This document shows positions 1 through 8,146 of a DNA stretch of 64,000 nucleotides, in pieces. The stretch is from Terriglobia bacterium. GTDB lineage: Bacteria; Acidobacteriota; Terriglobia; Acidiferrales; UBA7541. Every line of letters starts with the position of its first letter. Position 1 is the stretch's first letter. The notes under the pieces are model-generated. The model was not told the DNA's origin. It saw only the letters and a list, made by a program, of their open reading frames with translations, and ran no database searches. A program made the translations under genes and the position numbers. The DNA lies in contig JAIQEW010000008.1 in NCBI GenBank assembly GCA_020073605.1, forward strand, positions 1 to 64,000, written 5' to 3'.

Positions 1-1278
1 AGGGTCAGGATCTGAGGTGAGCTCCGCTGTACCCTGCGGAACATTCATCGCCGCAGCAGCGCCCGCTCCGGGCGGAGGTGGAACGAACGAACCGAGGGCA
101 GCCTGGAGCTCGCTTTCCGAATCGATGAGGAAGTTGGCCGATGTGATGATCTGCTCACCGGCATCCAGCCCTTTCAAAACGATCACGTCATCTCCCGAGC
201 GTGCGCCCAATTGGATCTCTCGCGGCTCGAGATAGCCGTCGTCCCGGCTCACAAAAGCGATCTGCCGGGCGCCGGATTGAAGCACGGCGCTTGCCGGAAT
301 CACGAGTTGGCGGCCCAGCGGCACACTCAGCGAAACGACCGCGAACATCCCAGGTTTCAGTTGCAGACCCGGGTTCGGGAAGATGATGCGGACCTTCGCT
401 GTTCGCGTATCCGTGTCCACCTGGGGATAAATGAAATCCGTCCGGCCGCGGAAGGTGCGGCCCGGAAACGTATCCACAGTCAACGTCGCCGCGTCTCCCA
501 ACTTGATCCGGCCGAGATCGCTCTGAAACACCTGCGCCTGCACCCACACGGTCGAGAGATCAGCGATGGTGTAGAGGCGCATTTCCGGCTGAACGGCCAC
601 GCCGGCGAGGGCGTTGCGTTCGATCACGTAGCCGGAGACAGGAGAATCAACCTCCAGCTCTTGCTGGACCTCGTTGCTGGAATTCAGCCTAGCGATCTCC
701 TCGGGAGGAACACCCCACTGCTTCAGGCGCTCCTGAGCCGCGTCCAACAGCGATGTGGCACCGGCCGAGACTCCCTGCACTCGGCTCATTGCAACGTCTT
801 TCGCATTTTGTTTAGCCACCAAGTACTCGCGCTCGGTCGCAACCAGGTCGGGGCTGTAGATGGTGAACAGGGGCTGCCCTTTGCGAACGAATTCGTAGGT
901 GGCATTCACGAAAACTTTCTTGATGTAGCCGGAGAATCGTATCTGGACGTAAGCCAGCCGGGTTTCGTCCACGGCGACGTTGCCGGTGGTCCGAATCTCG
1001 TCCGCGACCGTCTTTCGCTCCACTTTGCCGATCTTCACGCCAATGCTCTGCAATCGCTGCGGCGAAATTTGCACGGGAACGAGAGGCGTTTCCGAGGACG
1101 GGGGCGCCACCGTGGGGCCTTCCGCTGAAGGCTGCGCGCCAGAACTAGCCTGCGTGGGCGGAGTAGAGTCCATCGCCGGCTTAGAGCCCCTGTAGTGCAA
1201 CCAAACTCCCACCAGGATGGCGGCCAGCGCAATGTTTCCGGCCACGGCCAGCAAGAATCCAATGCGATAGGTTTTCAT
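1..1278 (-). CDS. Efflux RND transporter periplasmic adaptor (CusB/CzcB-like), 3' end outside window
   Basis: An open frame of 426 codons runs from the ATG at 1278 to the window edge without a stop, so the C-terminus is missing. The N-terminus (MKTYRIGFLLAVAGNIALAA) is a membrane-anchor or signal segment, followed by a Pro/Ala/Ser-rich linker and the usual adaptor layout: a beta-barrel/lipoyl segment, a helical hairpin (around YLVAKQNAKDVAMSRV) and a membrane-proximal region. The family links an inner-membrane RND pump to an outer-membrane channel. The ATG overlaps the TGA of the TolC-like gene by four bases (ATGA), so the two are translationally coupled. The CusB/CzcB type suggests export of Cu/Ag or other divalent metals, with the RND pump gene probably just beyond the window. 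The metal itself cannot be read from this sequence. Confidence 0.85.
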   Translation of the reverse strand, partial: MKTYRIGFLLAVAGNIALAAILVGVWLHYRGSKPAMDSTPPTQASSGAQPSAEGPTVAPPSSETPLVPVQISPQRLQSIGVKIGKVERKTVADEIRTTGNVAVDETRLAYVQIRFSGYIKKVFVNATYEFVRKGQPLFTIYSPDLVATEREYLVAKQNAKDVAMSRVQGVSAGATSLLDAAQERLKQWGVPPEEIARLNSSNEVQQELEVDSPVSGYVIERNALAGVAVQPEMRLYTIADLSTVWVQAQVFQSDLGRIKLGDAATLTVDTFPGRTFRGRTDFIYPQVDTDTRTAKVRIIFPNPGLQLKPGMFAVVSLSVPLGRQLVIPASAVLQSGARQIAFVSRDDGYLEPREIQLGARSGDDVIVLKGLDAGEQIITSANFLIDSESELQAALGSFVPPPPGAGAAAAMNVPQGTAELTSDPDP

Positions 1279-2615
1279 CGGCTTGCCCCCTCGTCGCGGA
1301 GCGGTAGCCCCGTTAATTCTTCGAGCTTCGCCAGCGCCGCCTCGCGGTCGGCGACGCTCTGCCAGTACTCCTCGTCCAATCGCAGGACGTCACGAAACGA
1401 CGCCAGAAGCGGCTGGAAATCCTGGCGATTATTCTGGTAGGCGGCCATCCCCGCTTGAAATTCAGCGCGCGCCTGCGGAAGCAAGCCTTCGCGGTCGATT
1501 TTAATCAGCTCGTCGGTCCTCTGGATCGTGTCGTATTCCGTCCGGAGTTCGAAGGCCGCCTCTTGGGACCGGGCATCGTACTCGTCCCGAGATTGGCTCA
1601 GCTGAGCTTCAGCCTGGGCCAGTTCTGGGCGCTGCTTCCGGCTGCGGTAGATCGGCACGCGAACACCCAACGTGAACACGTAATAGGCCCTGAATTCCGC
1701 GGGATCCGTCCGCTGCCACATGAACTGGAGATTGAAGTCGGGATAGAAGTCCTTGTGGGCGAGGTCAATTTGCAGATTCTGCCTCTCGACCATCTTCTGC
1801 GCGCCCACAACCTCGGGATTCTGCGTCTTCACTCTGGCCACGAGTTCATCGAATTTGTACGGAAGGGGCGTCTGAGGCAGGTCGACAGGTTCGATGTCCG
1901 GCGAAAACTGCGTGCGGCCGGCCAACTGTTTGATCTTGGCCTGCAACTTGTCCACATCCAGGTGGTGCATCATGATCTCGCGCAGAAGTTTCGTTGCTTC
2001 GAGCTGCGCCTGAATGAGGTCCTGTTGGTTGCCGATTCCTGAGCGATATCTTGCGTCCGCCGCCTTCGCCATCTGCTGAACCAGCTGTTGGTCGCTTTCC
2101 AGGATGCCCAGGGTCTTCGATAGATACGAAAGCTGAATGTATGCCGACTGGAGATCGCTGAGAACCGCGCGGCGCGTGGCTTCGACTTGCTGTTCCATAA
2201 CTTCGGCGTCCCGCTTCGCGATCTCTCCCTTGAGACGCAGCTTTCCCGGATAGGGAAGATCCTGCGACACGCCCAGGCCCAAGTAGGCGAAGTCACTATT
2301 CGTGTATCCGGCGAATGGCCTCGGGCTGCCGACGTTCACCTGCTGCAGCGCGAACTGCGGATCGGGCAACGTCGAAACCTGCGTCGGCACCAGCTGCGCC
2401 GCTTTCCATCCCTGGCGCGCCGCTTGAATCTGGGGATTGTTCTGCTCGGCTTCCCGGAGCAGCTCGGCGAGCGGCGTCACGAGGCCCGCGTGCTCGGCCT
2501 CTTGCGCAAGACTTGTGCCGGCAAGTGCAAGCACGCAAATCACAGCGCCCAACGCCATTCGCTCAAAGGCGAATGCTCGCTTGGTGGTGGTGCTTTCTCG
2601 CAACGTCGAGAACAT
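1275..2615 (-). CDS. TolC/CusC-family outer-membrane efflux protein
   Basis: 446 residues. The N-terminal signal peptide has its hydrophobic core around residues 20-38 (ALGAVICVLALAGTSLAQ). Two outer-membrane-efflux-protein repeats follow, rich in Gln/Ala/Glu heptads (for example QVEATRRAVLSDLQSAYIQL and AEAQLSQSRDEYDARSQ), as expected for the long periplasmic helices of a trimeric TolC-type duct. AGGAGAC lies just before the ATG. The gene is first in a coupled pair with the adaptor (4-bp overlap), so it should be the outer-membrane exit of a tripartite heavy-metal or drug efflux pump. Substrate assignment rests on the neighbouring CusB-like adaptor and the Cys-rich protein upstream. Confidence 0.88.
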   Translation of the reverse strand: MFSTLRESTTTKRAFAFERMALGAVICVLALAGTSLAQEAEHAGLVTPLAELLREAEQNNPQIQAARQGWKAAQLVPTQVSTLPDPQFALQQVNVGSPRPFAGYTNSDFAYLGLGVSQDLPYPGKLRLKGEIAKRDAEVMEQQVEATRRAVLSDLQSAYIQLSYLSKTLGILESDQQLVQQMAKAADARYRSGIGNQQDLIQAQLEATKLLREIMMHHLDVDKLQAKIKQLAGRTQFSPDIEPVDLPQTPLPYKFDELVARVKTQNPEVVGAQKMVERQNLQIDLAHKDFYPDFNLQFMWQRTDPAEFRAYYVFTLGVRVPIYRSRKQRPELAQAEAQLSQSRDEYDARSQEAAFELRTEYDTIQRTDELIKIDREGLLPQARAEFQAGMAAYQNNRQDFQPLLASFRDVLRLDEEYWQSVADREAALAKLEELTGLPLRDEGASR

Positions 2616-2763
2616 CTTCGTCTCCTAACAGTGCAGGTCGGTATCCGGCACTCGTTGGCCCGCGACAAATGGCACTCGCAGCCGATCCGGCGCGGCGGAT
2701 TGTAATGACACACTTTTGTTGTGGAACGAGACGCGGCGCGGAATCGCACCGCTCGAGCGCGGT

Positions 2764-3120
2764 TTAGATCAAAAGCGAGGAATGAAGGGTGTAAAGCTCG
2801 GGGGGAGAATGTTCGGGCGCTTCCGATCTTGCATCAAGCAACGAGGCTGGAATGAAGTCCAAGTTCGAAGGGAGCCGGACTCCCGCTACTTGCAACGGCG
2901 AACGCGAGACGGCATGTTCTCGCGGCAGCACCGTCGGCGGATGCGCCGGATCCACCGGGCTGCAACAAGCCTGGAAATGACCGGTCATCTTGCACGATCT
3001 CGCGCAACAACACCGCGCTGCGTGCCGACCGGAGGACGTGGCGGAGGCAAAGCTCGCAAACTGCAGCGAGAAGAGGGCCATGGCTGCCAACGCGAGAAAT
3101 GTGCCTCTGCGACTCATCAT
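2764..3120 (-). CDS. Small Cys-rich exported hypothetical protein
   Basis: 118 residues from the ATG at 3120 (an ATG follows directly at 3117, and the frame stays open upstream to 3153). A signal peptide (GTFLALAAMALFSLQFASFASA) is followed by a cysteine cluster, CCCARSCKMTGHFQACC, then a Pro-rich segment without recognisable domains. I do not recognise the family. Seven Cys within about 20 residues of a presumed exported protein next to a metal-type efflux operon suggest metal binding, which is inference. A perfect 6-bp inverted repeat (TTGACG-N4-CGTCAA, 3138-3153) sits just upstream. Confidence 0.55.
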   Translation of the reverse strand: MMSRRGTFLALAAMALFSLQFASFASATSSGRHAARCCCARSCKMTGHFQACCSPVDPAHPPTVLPREHAVSRSPLQVAGVRLPSNLDFIPASLLDARSEAPEHSPPELYTLHSSLLI

Positions 3121-3137
3121 TCTGACTCTAAGTCTGT

Positions 3138-3153
3138 TTGACGCACCCGTCAA
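3138..3153. promoter_or_regulatory. Palindromic operator-like site TTGACG-N4-CGTCAA
   Basis: A perfect 6+6 inverted repeat with a 4-base spacer lies 18 bases upstream of the Cys-rich protein start. The half site resembles a -35 hexamer, and a TTGACA also occurs on the minus strand at 3199-3194. Binding by a metal-responsive repressor or activator is inference from the neighbouring efflux genes. No regulator gene is present nearby. Confidence 0.35.
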
Positions 3154-3246
3154 GTGTATGGGTACAACTGTGCACGGATGGGGACGCCGGGCTTGTCAAT
3201 AAGCGCGATTCGAGGAAAGGCTACGCGGCGCTGGTCCGCGACCGAC

Positions 3247-4881
3247 TCATGAGGCCTTTTCTTGCGCGTAGACCAGATACTCTGCGTAGGGGCCTTTGAA
3301 ATCCTCGATGCGCCCCCCCTCGAAGTGCCAGATGCGCGTGGCGACTTCGTCGATCACATCGTGGTCGTGGGTAACGAGCAGGACCGTCCCCAGGTACTTT
3401 TGCAGGGCGATATTGAGCGCGTTGATTGATTCCAGGTCGAGATGGTTGGTGGGCTCGTCGAGCACGAGAATGTTCGGCTTCTGCAGCATCAGCCGGCAGA
3501 AGATCAGCCGGGCCGCTTCGCCGCCCGAGAGGGCGCGAGTGGGCTTCAACGCATCTTCCCCGCTGAATAGCATCTGTCCCAAGAGGCCCCGCAATTCCTC
3601 CTGCGACGCTCGCGGATTGAATTGATGCAGCCACTCGATGGCCGTGGTTCCCTTCGCGATGGACTCGGAGTGGTCCTGCGCGAAATACCCCACGGCCGCA
3701 TTGTGGCCCCAAATTACCGTCCCGCCATCGACTGGGAATGCCTTGTCCACGTCCTCGATAAATCCGGTGGCATTGCGGATCAGAGACTTCAACAGCGTCG
3801 TTTTGCCGGTACCGTTGCGGCCCATGAGCGCGATCTTTTCCCCACGCTCCACGCTTGCGGTGAACGGCTGGAATACCTTCACGCCGTCATAAGACTTTGC
3901 GATGCTCTTGATCTCGAGCGGATGCCGGCCCGAATGCTGGTCCATCTGGAAGCGGATGAATGGGCGCGCGATATTGGACCTCGCAAGCTCCGCGGTCTGC
4001 AATCGCTCGACTTCCCTTTTGCGCGAGGTCGCTTGCGCCGAGCGAGTGCCTGCGGAAAATCGGGCGATGAATTCGTTCAATTGCGCGATCTTTCGCTCGC
4101 GCTGGGCATTTTCCGACTCGATGCGCGAACGAATCGACGTTTTCGCGACCACCATGTCGTCGTACCCGCCGTTGTACATGATGACCGTCTGATAGTCGAT
4201 GTCGGCGGTGTGCGTGCAAACGCTGTTCAGAAAGTGGCGGTCGTGCGAAATCACGATCAACACGCCTTCGTATTCGCGCAGATAGTCCTGCAGCCAGTGG
4301 ACTGAATCGAGATCGAGGTGGTTCGTGGGCTCATCCAAAAGCAGCGCGGGAGGGCTCCCGAACAGCGCCTGCGCCAGCAGGACGCGAACCTTCTGCCCGC
4401 CCTGCAATTCGCGCATCTTTCGCTCATGCAGCGGCTCTTCCAATCCGAGCCCGTCGAGCAGGATCGCGGCATCGGCTTCCGCGGTGTACCCGCCCTCTTC
4501 GCCTACGATCCCCTCCAACTCCGCCAGACGCATGCCATCCTTGTCCGTCATCGACTCGTGCGGCATGGCGTAGAGCGCGTCGCGCTCCTCAAGGGCCTTC
4601 CAGAGACGGGAATTGCCCATGATGACCGTGTCGATCACGCGAAATTCGTCGAAGGCGAACTGATCCTGGCGCAGGATTCCGAGCTTCTTCGGCCGGCCAA
4701 CCTCGCCTTTGGTCGGCTCGATTTCGCCCGTGAGGATCTTCATCAAAGTCGATTTGCCGGCGCCGTTTGGCCCGGTGATCGCGTAACGCCGGCCGGCAAA
4801 AAACGTGCAGCTGACGTCTTCGAAGAGAATCTTCGGGCCGAAGCGCATGGAGATGGTGTTTAGAGAGAGCAAGATATTCAA
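3247..4881 (-). CDS. ABC-F family ATPase (YbiT-like)
   Basis: 544 residues, close to the length of E. coli YbiT. There are two ABC domains. The first has Walker A GPNGAGKST near residue 38, signature LQGGQKVR and Walker B ALLLDEPTNHLDL. The second has GRNGTGKTT, signature LSGGEAAR and ILVLDEPTNHLDLE. They are joined by the charged inter-domain linker typical of ABC-F proteins (SENAQRERKIAQLNEF). There are no membrane segments. ABC-F proteins act on ribosomes, as translation factors or in antibiotic protection. The start is TTG (4879-4881). The first in-frame ATG would begin at MRFGPKIL and remove the first beta strand, so TTG is preferred. Confidence 0.92.
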   Translation of the reverse strand: MNILLSLNTISMRFGPKILFEDVSCTFFAGRRYAITGPNGAGKSTLMKILTGEIEPTKGEVGRPKKLGILRQDQFAFDEFRVIDTVIMGNSRLWKALEERDALYAMPHESMTDKDGMRLAELEGIVGEEGGYTAEADAAILLDGLGLEEPLHERKMRELQGGQKVRVLLAQALFGSPPALLLDEPTNHLDLDSVHWLQDYLREYEGVLIVISHDRHFLNSVCTHTADIDYQTVIMYNGGYDDMVVAKTSIRSRIESENAQRERKIAQLNEFIARFSAGTRSAQATSRKREVERLQTAELARSNIARPFIRFQMDQHSGRHPLEIKSIAKSYDGVKVFQPFTASVERGEKIALMGRNGTGKTTLLKSLIRNATGFIEDVDKAFPVDGGTVIWGHNAAVGYFAQDHSESIAKGTTAIEWLHQFNPRASQEELRGLLGQMLFSGEDALKPTRALSGGEAARLIFCRLMLQKPNILVLDEPTNHLDLESINALNIALQKYLGTVLLVTHDHDVIDEVATRIWHFEGGRIEDFKGPYAEYLVYAQEKAS

Positions 4882-4909
4882 TTATATCGTGAAATTGCGG
4901 TCCGGCCGA

Positions 4910-5491
4910 TCAAGATGCCAGATTGTTCAATAGGTCCGCCACGGAATGGGATTTTGAGGTTTTCACGGAAACTGCGAAAAGCCCGCGAGGATCGCCGCCA
5001 CTATAAGACAAGGAATACTCGCCGCCCCCGAACAACTTCCTGGAAAAACCCTGAAAATCCGCCTTCAGCGCTTCGAGCGTAACCTCACGATTCGGAGCGA
5101 GCAGGCGGTCATTGACGAAAACTTCTAACTCTTGCCCGTTAAAGCGGAGCTTGCCCTTCAGACCGGGTTCCGCCTCCAGCCGCTGGCAAGCGGTGAGCGC
5201 GGCGCGGGCGGCCTGTTTCAATCGGTCCTGATTGCTGCCATCGAGCGCCGCCTTGCGGTTGTATCGAACGCCCAGGCGGCTGTCTGTATTGTCCACGCTG
5301 TAGTTGCCCTGGTGCCCGATCAGGACGACTCCCGGACCGGCGGGCACGTGGCGGTAATCGGCCACGTCCAGCAACAGTTCCTCGAAGACCTGGCCTTGAA
5401 TCCAGCTGTGAAATACCGGGATCAACGGCTCAAGGTCCACTTCCTCGGAGTTCTTCACGAGGAGTTTCACATTGACGTGCTGAAGCTCCAT
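4910..5491 (-). CDS. Conserved-looking hypothetical protein downstream of sulfite reductase
   Basis: 193 residues, mixed alpha/beta, no signal peptide or membrane segment. Segments such as LEPLIPVFHSWIQGQ and the C-terminal GGGEYSLSYSGGDPRGLFAVSV look structured, but I do not recognise a named family. It begins 19 bases after the reductase stop on the same strand, with AAGGA about ten bases before the ATG, so the two are probably cotranscribed. A role linked to the siroheme reductase is inferred only from this placement. Confidence 0.75.
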   Translation of the reverse strand: MELQHVNVKLLVKNSEEVDLEPLIPVFHSWIQGQVFEELLLDVADYRHVPAGPGVVLIGHQGNYSVDNTDSRLGVRYNRKAALDGSNQDRLKQAARAALTACQRLEAEPGLKGKLRFNGQELEVFVNDRLLAPNREVTLEALKADFQGFSRKLFGGGEYSLSYSGGDPRGLFAVSVKTSKSHSVADLLNNLAS

Positions 5492-5510
5492 GGGGCGGCG
5501 TTCCTTTGGT

Positions 5511-7760
5511 TTAGGCGCTGGCTGAGGTTCCCAGCCGATTGTAGCAACTGTGCGCCGCGTCGATGAAAAGCTGGGCTTCGTCGATCAGATAGCGGCTGGA
5601 GTCCGAAGTGTAGGCCCCATTGGACTTCTGGTGAGCGTCGAAGAGGTAGTTCGCGAACTTCCCTCCAGCAAACGGATCGAAAAATTTCTGCGTGTCGTAA
5701 TACAGCGTCCGGAATTCGGAGACGATCCGGTCGGGATCATCCGAAATGTTCTGGTTGCTGATCTTCACGAGCGCCTTCGCGGCATGCAGCATGGAGTGAT
5801 AGGCCGTCTTGCCCGCCTGATCGATCTGGCCGTTTTCAAACGCCAGCTGGGCCTCGAACACTTCCCTTTCGGCCGCGGCAAGATCAAACTCGACGGAGGA
5901 GACAACTTCTCCAGCGCATTCCCCGACGCCGATGTCCTCCAAGCCGTACTCCCGCGGATCGCCCCAATCGCTGAAATACGAGCGATCGCCGGCCGGCGGG
6001 CGCGCCAGATCGTCCAGCAGGCTCTTGATCTCCACTTTGCCCGTACGCTTGACGAAATCCTTGAACGTCTCGTTCTTCGTCCGATTCGCCACGTAGCGGT
6101 CCGTCAGGCGAGTCACCACCTGAGGGATGTTCTTGGACGGAATCGCCGCCACGGGAAGGCCATATGAACCCGCGTTGTGCTCCCACTCCCCGCCCAGCAC
6201 GACCTGGAAATGAGGCACCGCGTATCCCCCAACCTTGCGGCTGACGCCGTAGAATCCGAGATCGGCCACATGATGCTGGCCGCAACTATTGAAGCAGCCG
6301 CTGACTTTGATGTGCAGGTTTTCGACCGCCTCGTCCGCCTGAAAGCTTTTCTCCGCCAATCTCTTTCGCAGCTCCGCGGCCAGTCCCCGTGAAGAGGAGA
6401 TGCCGAGCTTGCACGTGTCTGTTCCGGGGCAGCTGACGACGTCCACGATCGTGCCGGCTCCGGGGTCGCCCAATCCGACGGCCTGCAGCGCTTTGTAGAG
6501 CTCGGGCAAGTCACTCTTGCTGACCCAGCGGATCACGAAGTTCTGCTCGACTGTCGTGCGGATCGTTTCCCTGGTGAAGCGGCGCACGATATCCGCGAGG
6601 GAACGAAGCTGGCTCGACGTGATGTCGCCCAATGGAAGCGTAACCGTGACGGTTACGTAGCCCGGCTGTTTCTGCGGGCGCGTATTGCTCTTCAGCCAGC
6701 GTTTGAAGGCTTCGGAAGCCGACGACGGCCATTCTCCGGCGGGGCGCAGCGCAGATTCCACGAATTGCGCGGCGTCCTTCACGTATTCCGTCCAGCGAGG
6801 ATCGGCCGGCAAAGTCTTGCGCTCCTCCAGAACTAGTTCCTTGAACTTCTCGATTCCCAGATCCTGAATAAGGAACTTGATCCGGGCCCGGTTGCGATTC
6901 CTCTTCTCGCCAAGCCGTGCAAACACCCGGGCGATCGCCTGCGTGAGGGGGAGTATCTCCTCCGCCGGAACAAACGAATCGAAGAGCTTCGCCATGTAGG
7001 GCACGGCCCCAAGTCCGCCGCCGACCACCATTTCAAAGCCGCGCTTTTCCGTGCCGTTCTCGCTTCGCGTTTTGGCGATGAATCCTACATCGTGCAGGCT
7101 CGTGAGGCCGCACGCGTGCTGCGAGCAGCCGCTGAACGCCGGCTTGAATTTTCTGCCGAAATTCTGGCAATCGGGGTGCCCGAGCAGGAATTTCGCGAGC
7201 GCGCGGGAATAGGGCGTGACGTCGAACACTTCATCCTGGCAAACGCCCGAATACGGGCAAGCGGTGACGTTGCGGACCGAGTTTCCGCAGGCCTCGCGCG
7301 TGGTGATGTTCGCGGCGGCGAGGCGGCGCATCAGGCTGGGCGTATCCTCGATATGAACGTAGTGGAGCTGAAAATCCTGGCGCGTGGTCACGTGCGCGAT
7401 GTTGTCCGAGTACTCCTCGGCGAGATCGGCCATCGTCTCGAGCTGGTCGGCGTTCAATCCGCCGCCGGGAATCTTGATGCGCTGCATGCCCGGCGCGTCC
7501 CACATGGTATTGGGGCCCTTGGTGAGCTCGCCGGAGGGATATGGCATCTGCTGAACTGCCTGGCCGTTGTGGCGCTGGCCGTTGTCATAGCGCTGGCCGT
7601 AGACGCCTCTGCGAAGGCGAGTTTCGGCGAATAGCCTCTCGTCCATTTTGCCTTGTTTTCGCAAGGCGACTTCCGTATCGAAAATGTCGATCTCCCGAGC
7701 CAGATCTTCCGGCATTTTCCCGGCGAGCCGTTCCTTCCACAATGTGTTCGAGGCTTTCAT
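5511..7760 (-). CDS. Siroheme sulfite/nitrite reductase (ferredoxin type) with extra C-terminal helical domain
   Basis: 749 residues from the ATG at 7760; an in-frame TTG at 7787 would add nine. It has two ferredoxin-like half domains and two catalytic halves. The four ligands of the bridged [4Fe-4S]-siroheme centre are present: C444 and C450 (CPGTDTC), then C489 and C493 (CFNSC). An earlier half carries CPYSGVC and FSGCSQHACG. The family reduces sulfite to sulfide or nitrite to ammonia with six electrons; the sequence does not decide which. The reductase core ends near residue 605. About 130 further residues contain AYHSMLHAAKAL, resembling HEPN-type four-helix domains, an unusual addition. 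It is the first gene of a probable operon with the 4910-5491 gene. Confidence 0.88.
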   Translation of the reverse strand: MKASNTLWKERLAGKMPEDLAREIDIFDTEVALRKQGKMDERLFAETRLRRGVYGQRYDNGQRHNGQAVQQMPYPSGELTKGPNTMWDAPGMQRIKIPGGGLNADQLETMADLAEEYSDNIAHVTTRQDFQLHYVHIEDTPSLMRRLAAANITTREACGNSVRNVTACPYSGVCQDEVFDVTPYSRALAKFLLGHPDCQNFGRKFKPAFSGCSQHACGLTSLHDVGFIAKTRSENGTEKRGFEMVVGGGLGAVPYMAKLFDSFVPAEEILPLTQAIARVFARLGEKRNRNRARIKFLIQDLGIEKFKELVLEERKTLPADPRWTEYVKDAAQFVESALRPAGEWPSSASEAFKRWLKSNTRPQKQPGYVTVTVTLPLGDITSSQLRSLADIVRRFTRETIRTTVEQNFVIRWVSKSDLPELYKALQAVGLGDPGAGTIVDVVSCPGTDTCKLGISSSRGLAAELRKRLAEKSFQADEAVENLHIKVSGCFNSCGQHHVADLGFYGVSRKVGGYAVPHFQVVLGGEWEHNAGSYGLPVAAIPSKNIPQVVTRLTDRYVANRTKNETFKDFVKRTGKVEIKSLLDDLARPPAGDRSYFSDWGDPREYGLEDIGVGECAGEVVSSVEFDLAAAEREVFEAQLAFENGQIDQAGKTAYHSMLHAAKALVKISNQNISDDPDRIVSEFRTLYYDTQKFFDPFAGGKFANYLFDAHQKSNGAYTSDSSRYLIDEAQLFIDAAHSCYNRLGTSASA

Positions 7761-7787
7761 AAGTGTTTGAGCCTTCAAGGATAACAA

Positions 7788-8146
7788 ATCCCCCGGCGAA
7801 CTGCATCGTTAACGGCTGACTCCCACGTCAGCACGATCGGATGTCGGCGAAGATGGCACGGATTCGGGATTGGCACAGGATTTGGCACAGTCAGGCTTCC
7901 ACGATCCGCGAAAGCCTCACACGGATCTCTCCCACTGGGGGCCGGAAATCATGCAGATTGTGGCGGGCGCGCGCTGTCCCTTTTGACACAGTTTTGCGGG
8001 AGGCCTTTCTGATAAGGTCAAGATGGCCTGAGAAGTGAGCCGGGATTCGACGCGAAAGCACAGCAGACAAAGCACTTCCAGCAGAAACCATTCCTGGGTA
8101 GTCATGCGGTGATTCTTCCGCAAATCAAGGAATCACAAGGAATCAG
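7788..8146. other. Intergenic region between divergent sulfite reductase and glycosyltransferase
   Basis: This 359-base stretch must hold both divergent promoters. It contains a 6-bp perfect hairpin (GCTGAC-N6-GTCAGC, 7815-7832) close to the reductase start and two tandem TTGGCACAG copies near 7871-7892. No convincing -35/-10 pair, RNA gene or riboswitch was recognised. Confidence 0.4.

Noticed and set aside
7869-7890. Possible sigma-54 promoter (TGGCAC ... TTGGCA)
   Set aside because: The GG-to-GC spacing is one base too long for sigma-54, and no enhancer-binding protein gene is nearby; the match comes from two tandem TTGGCACAG copies.
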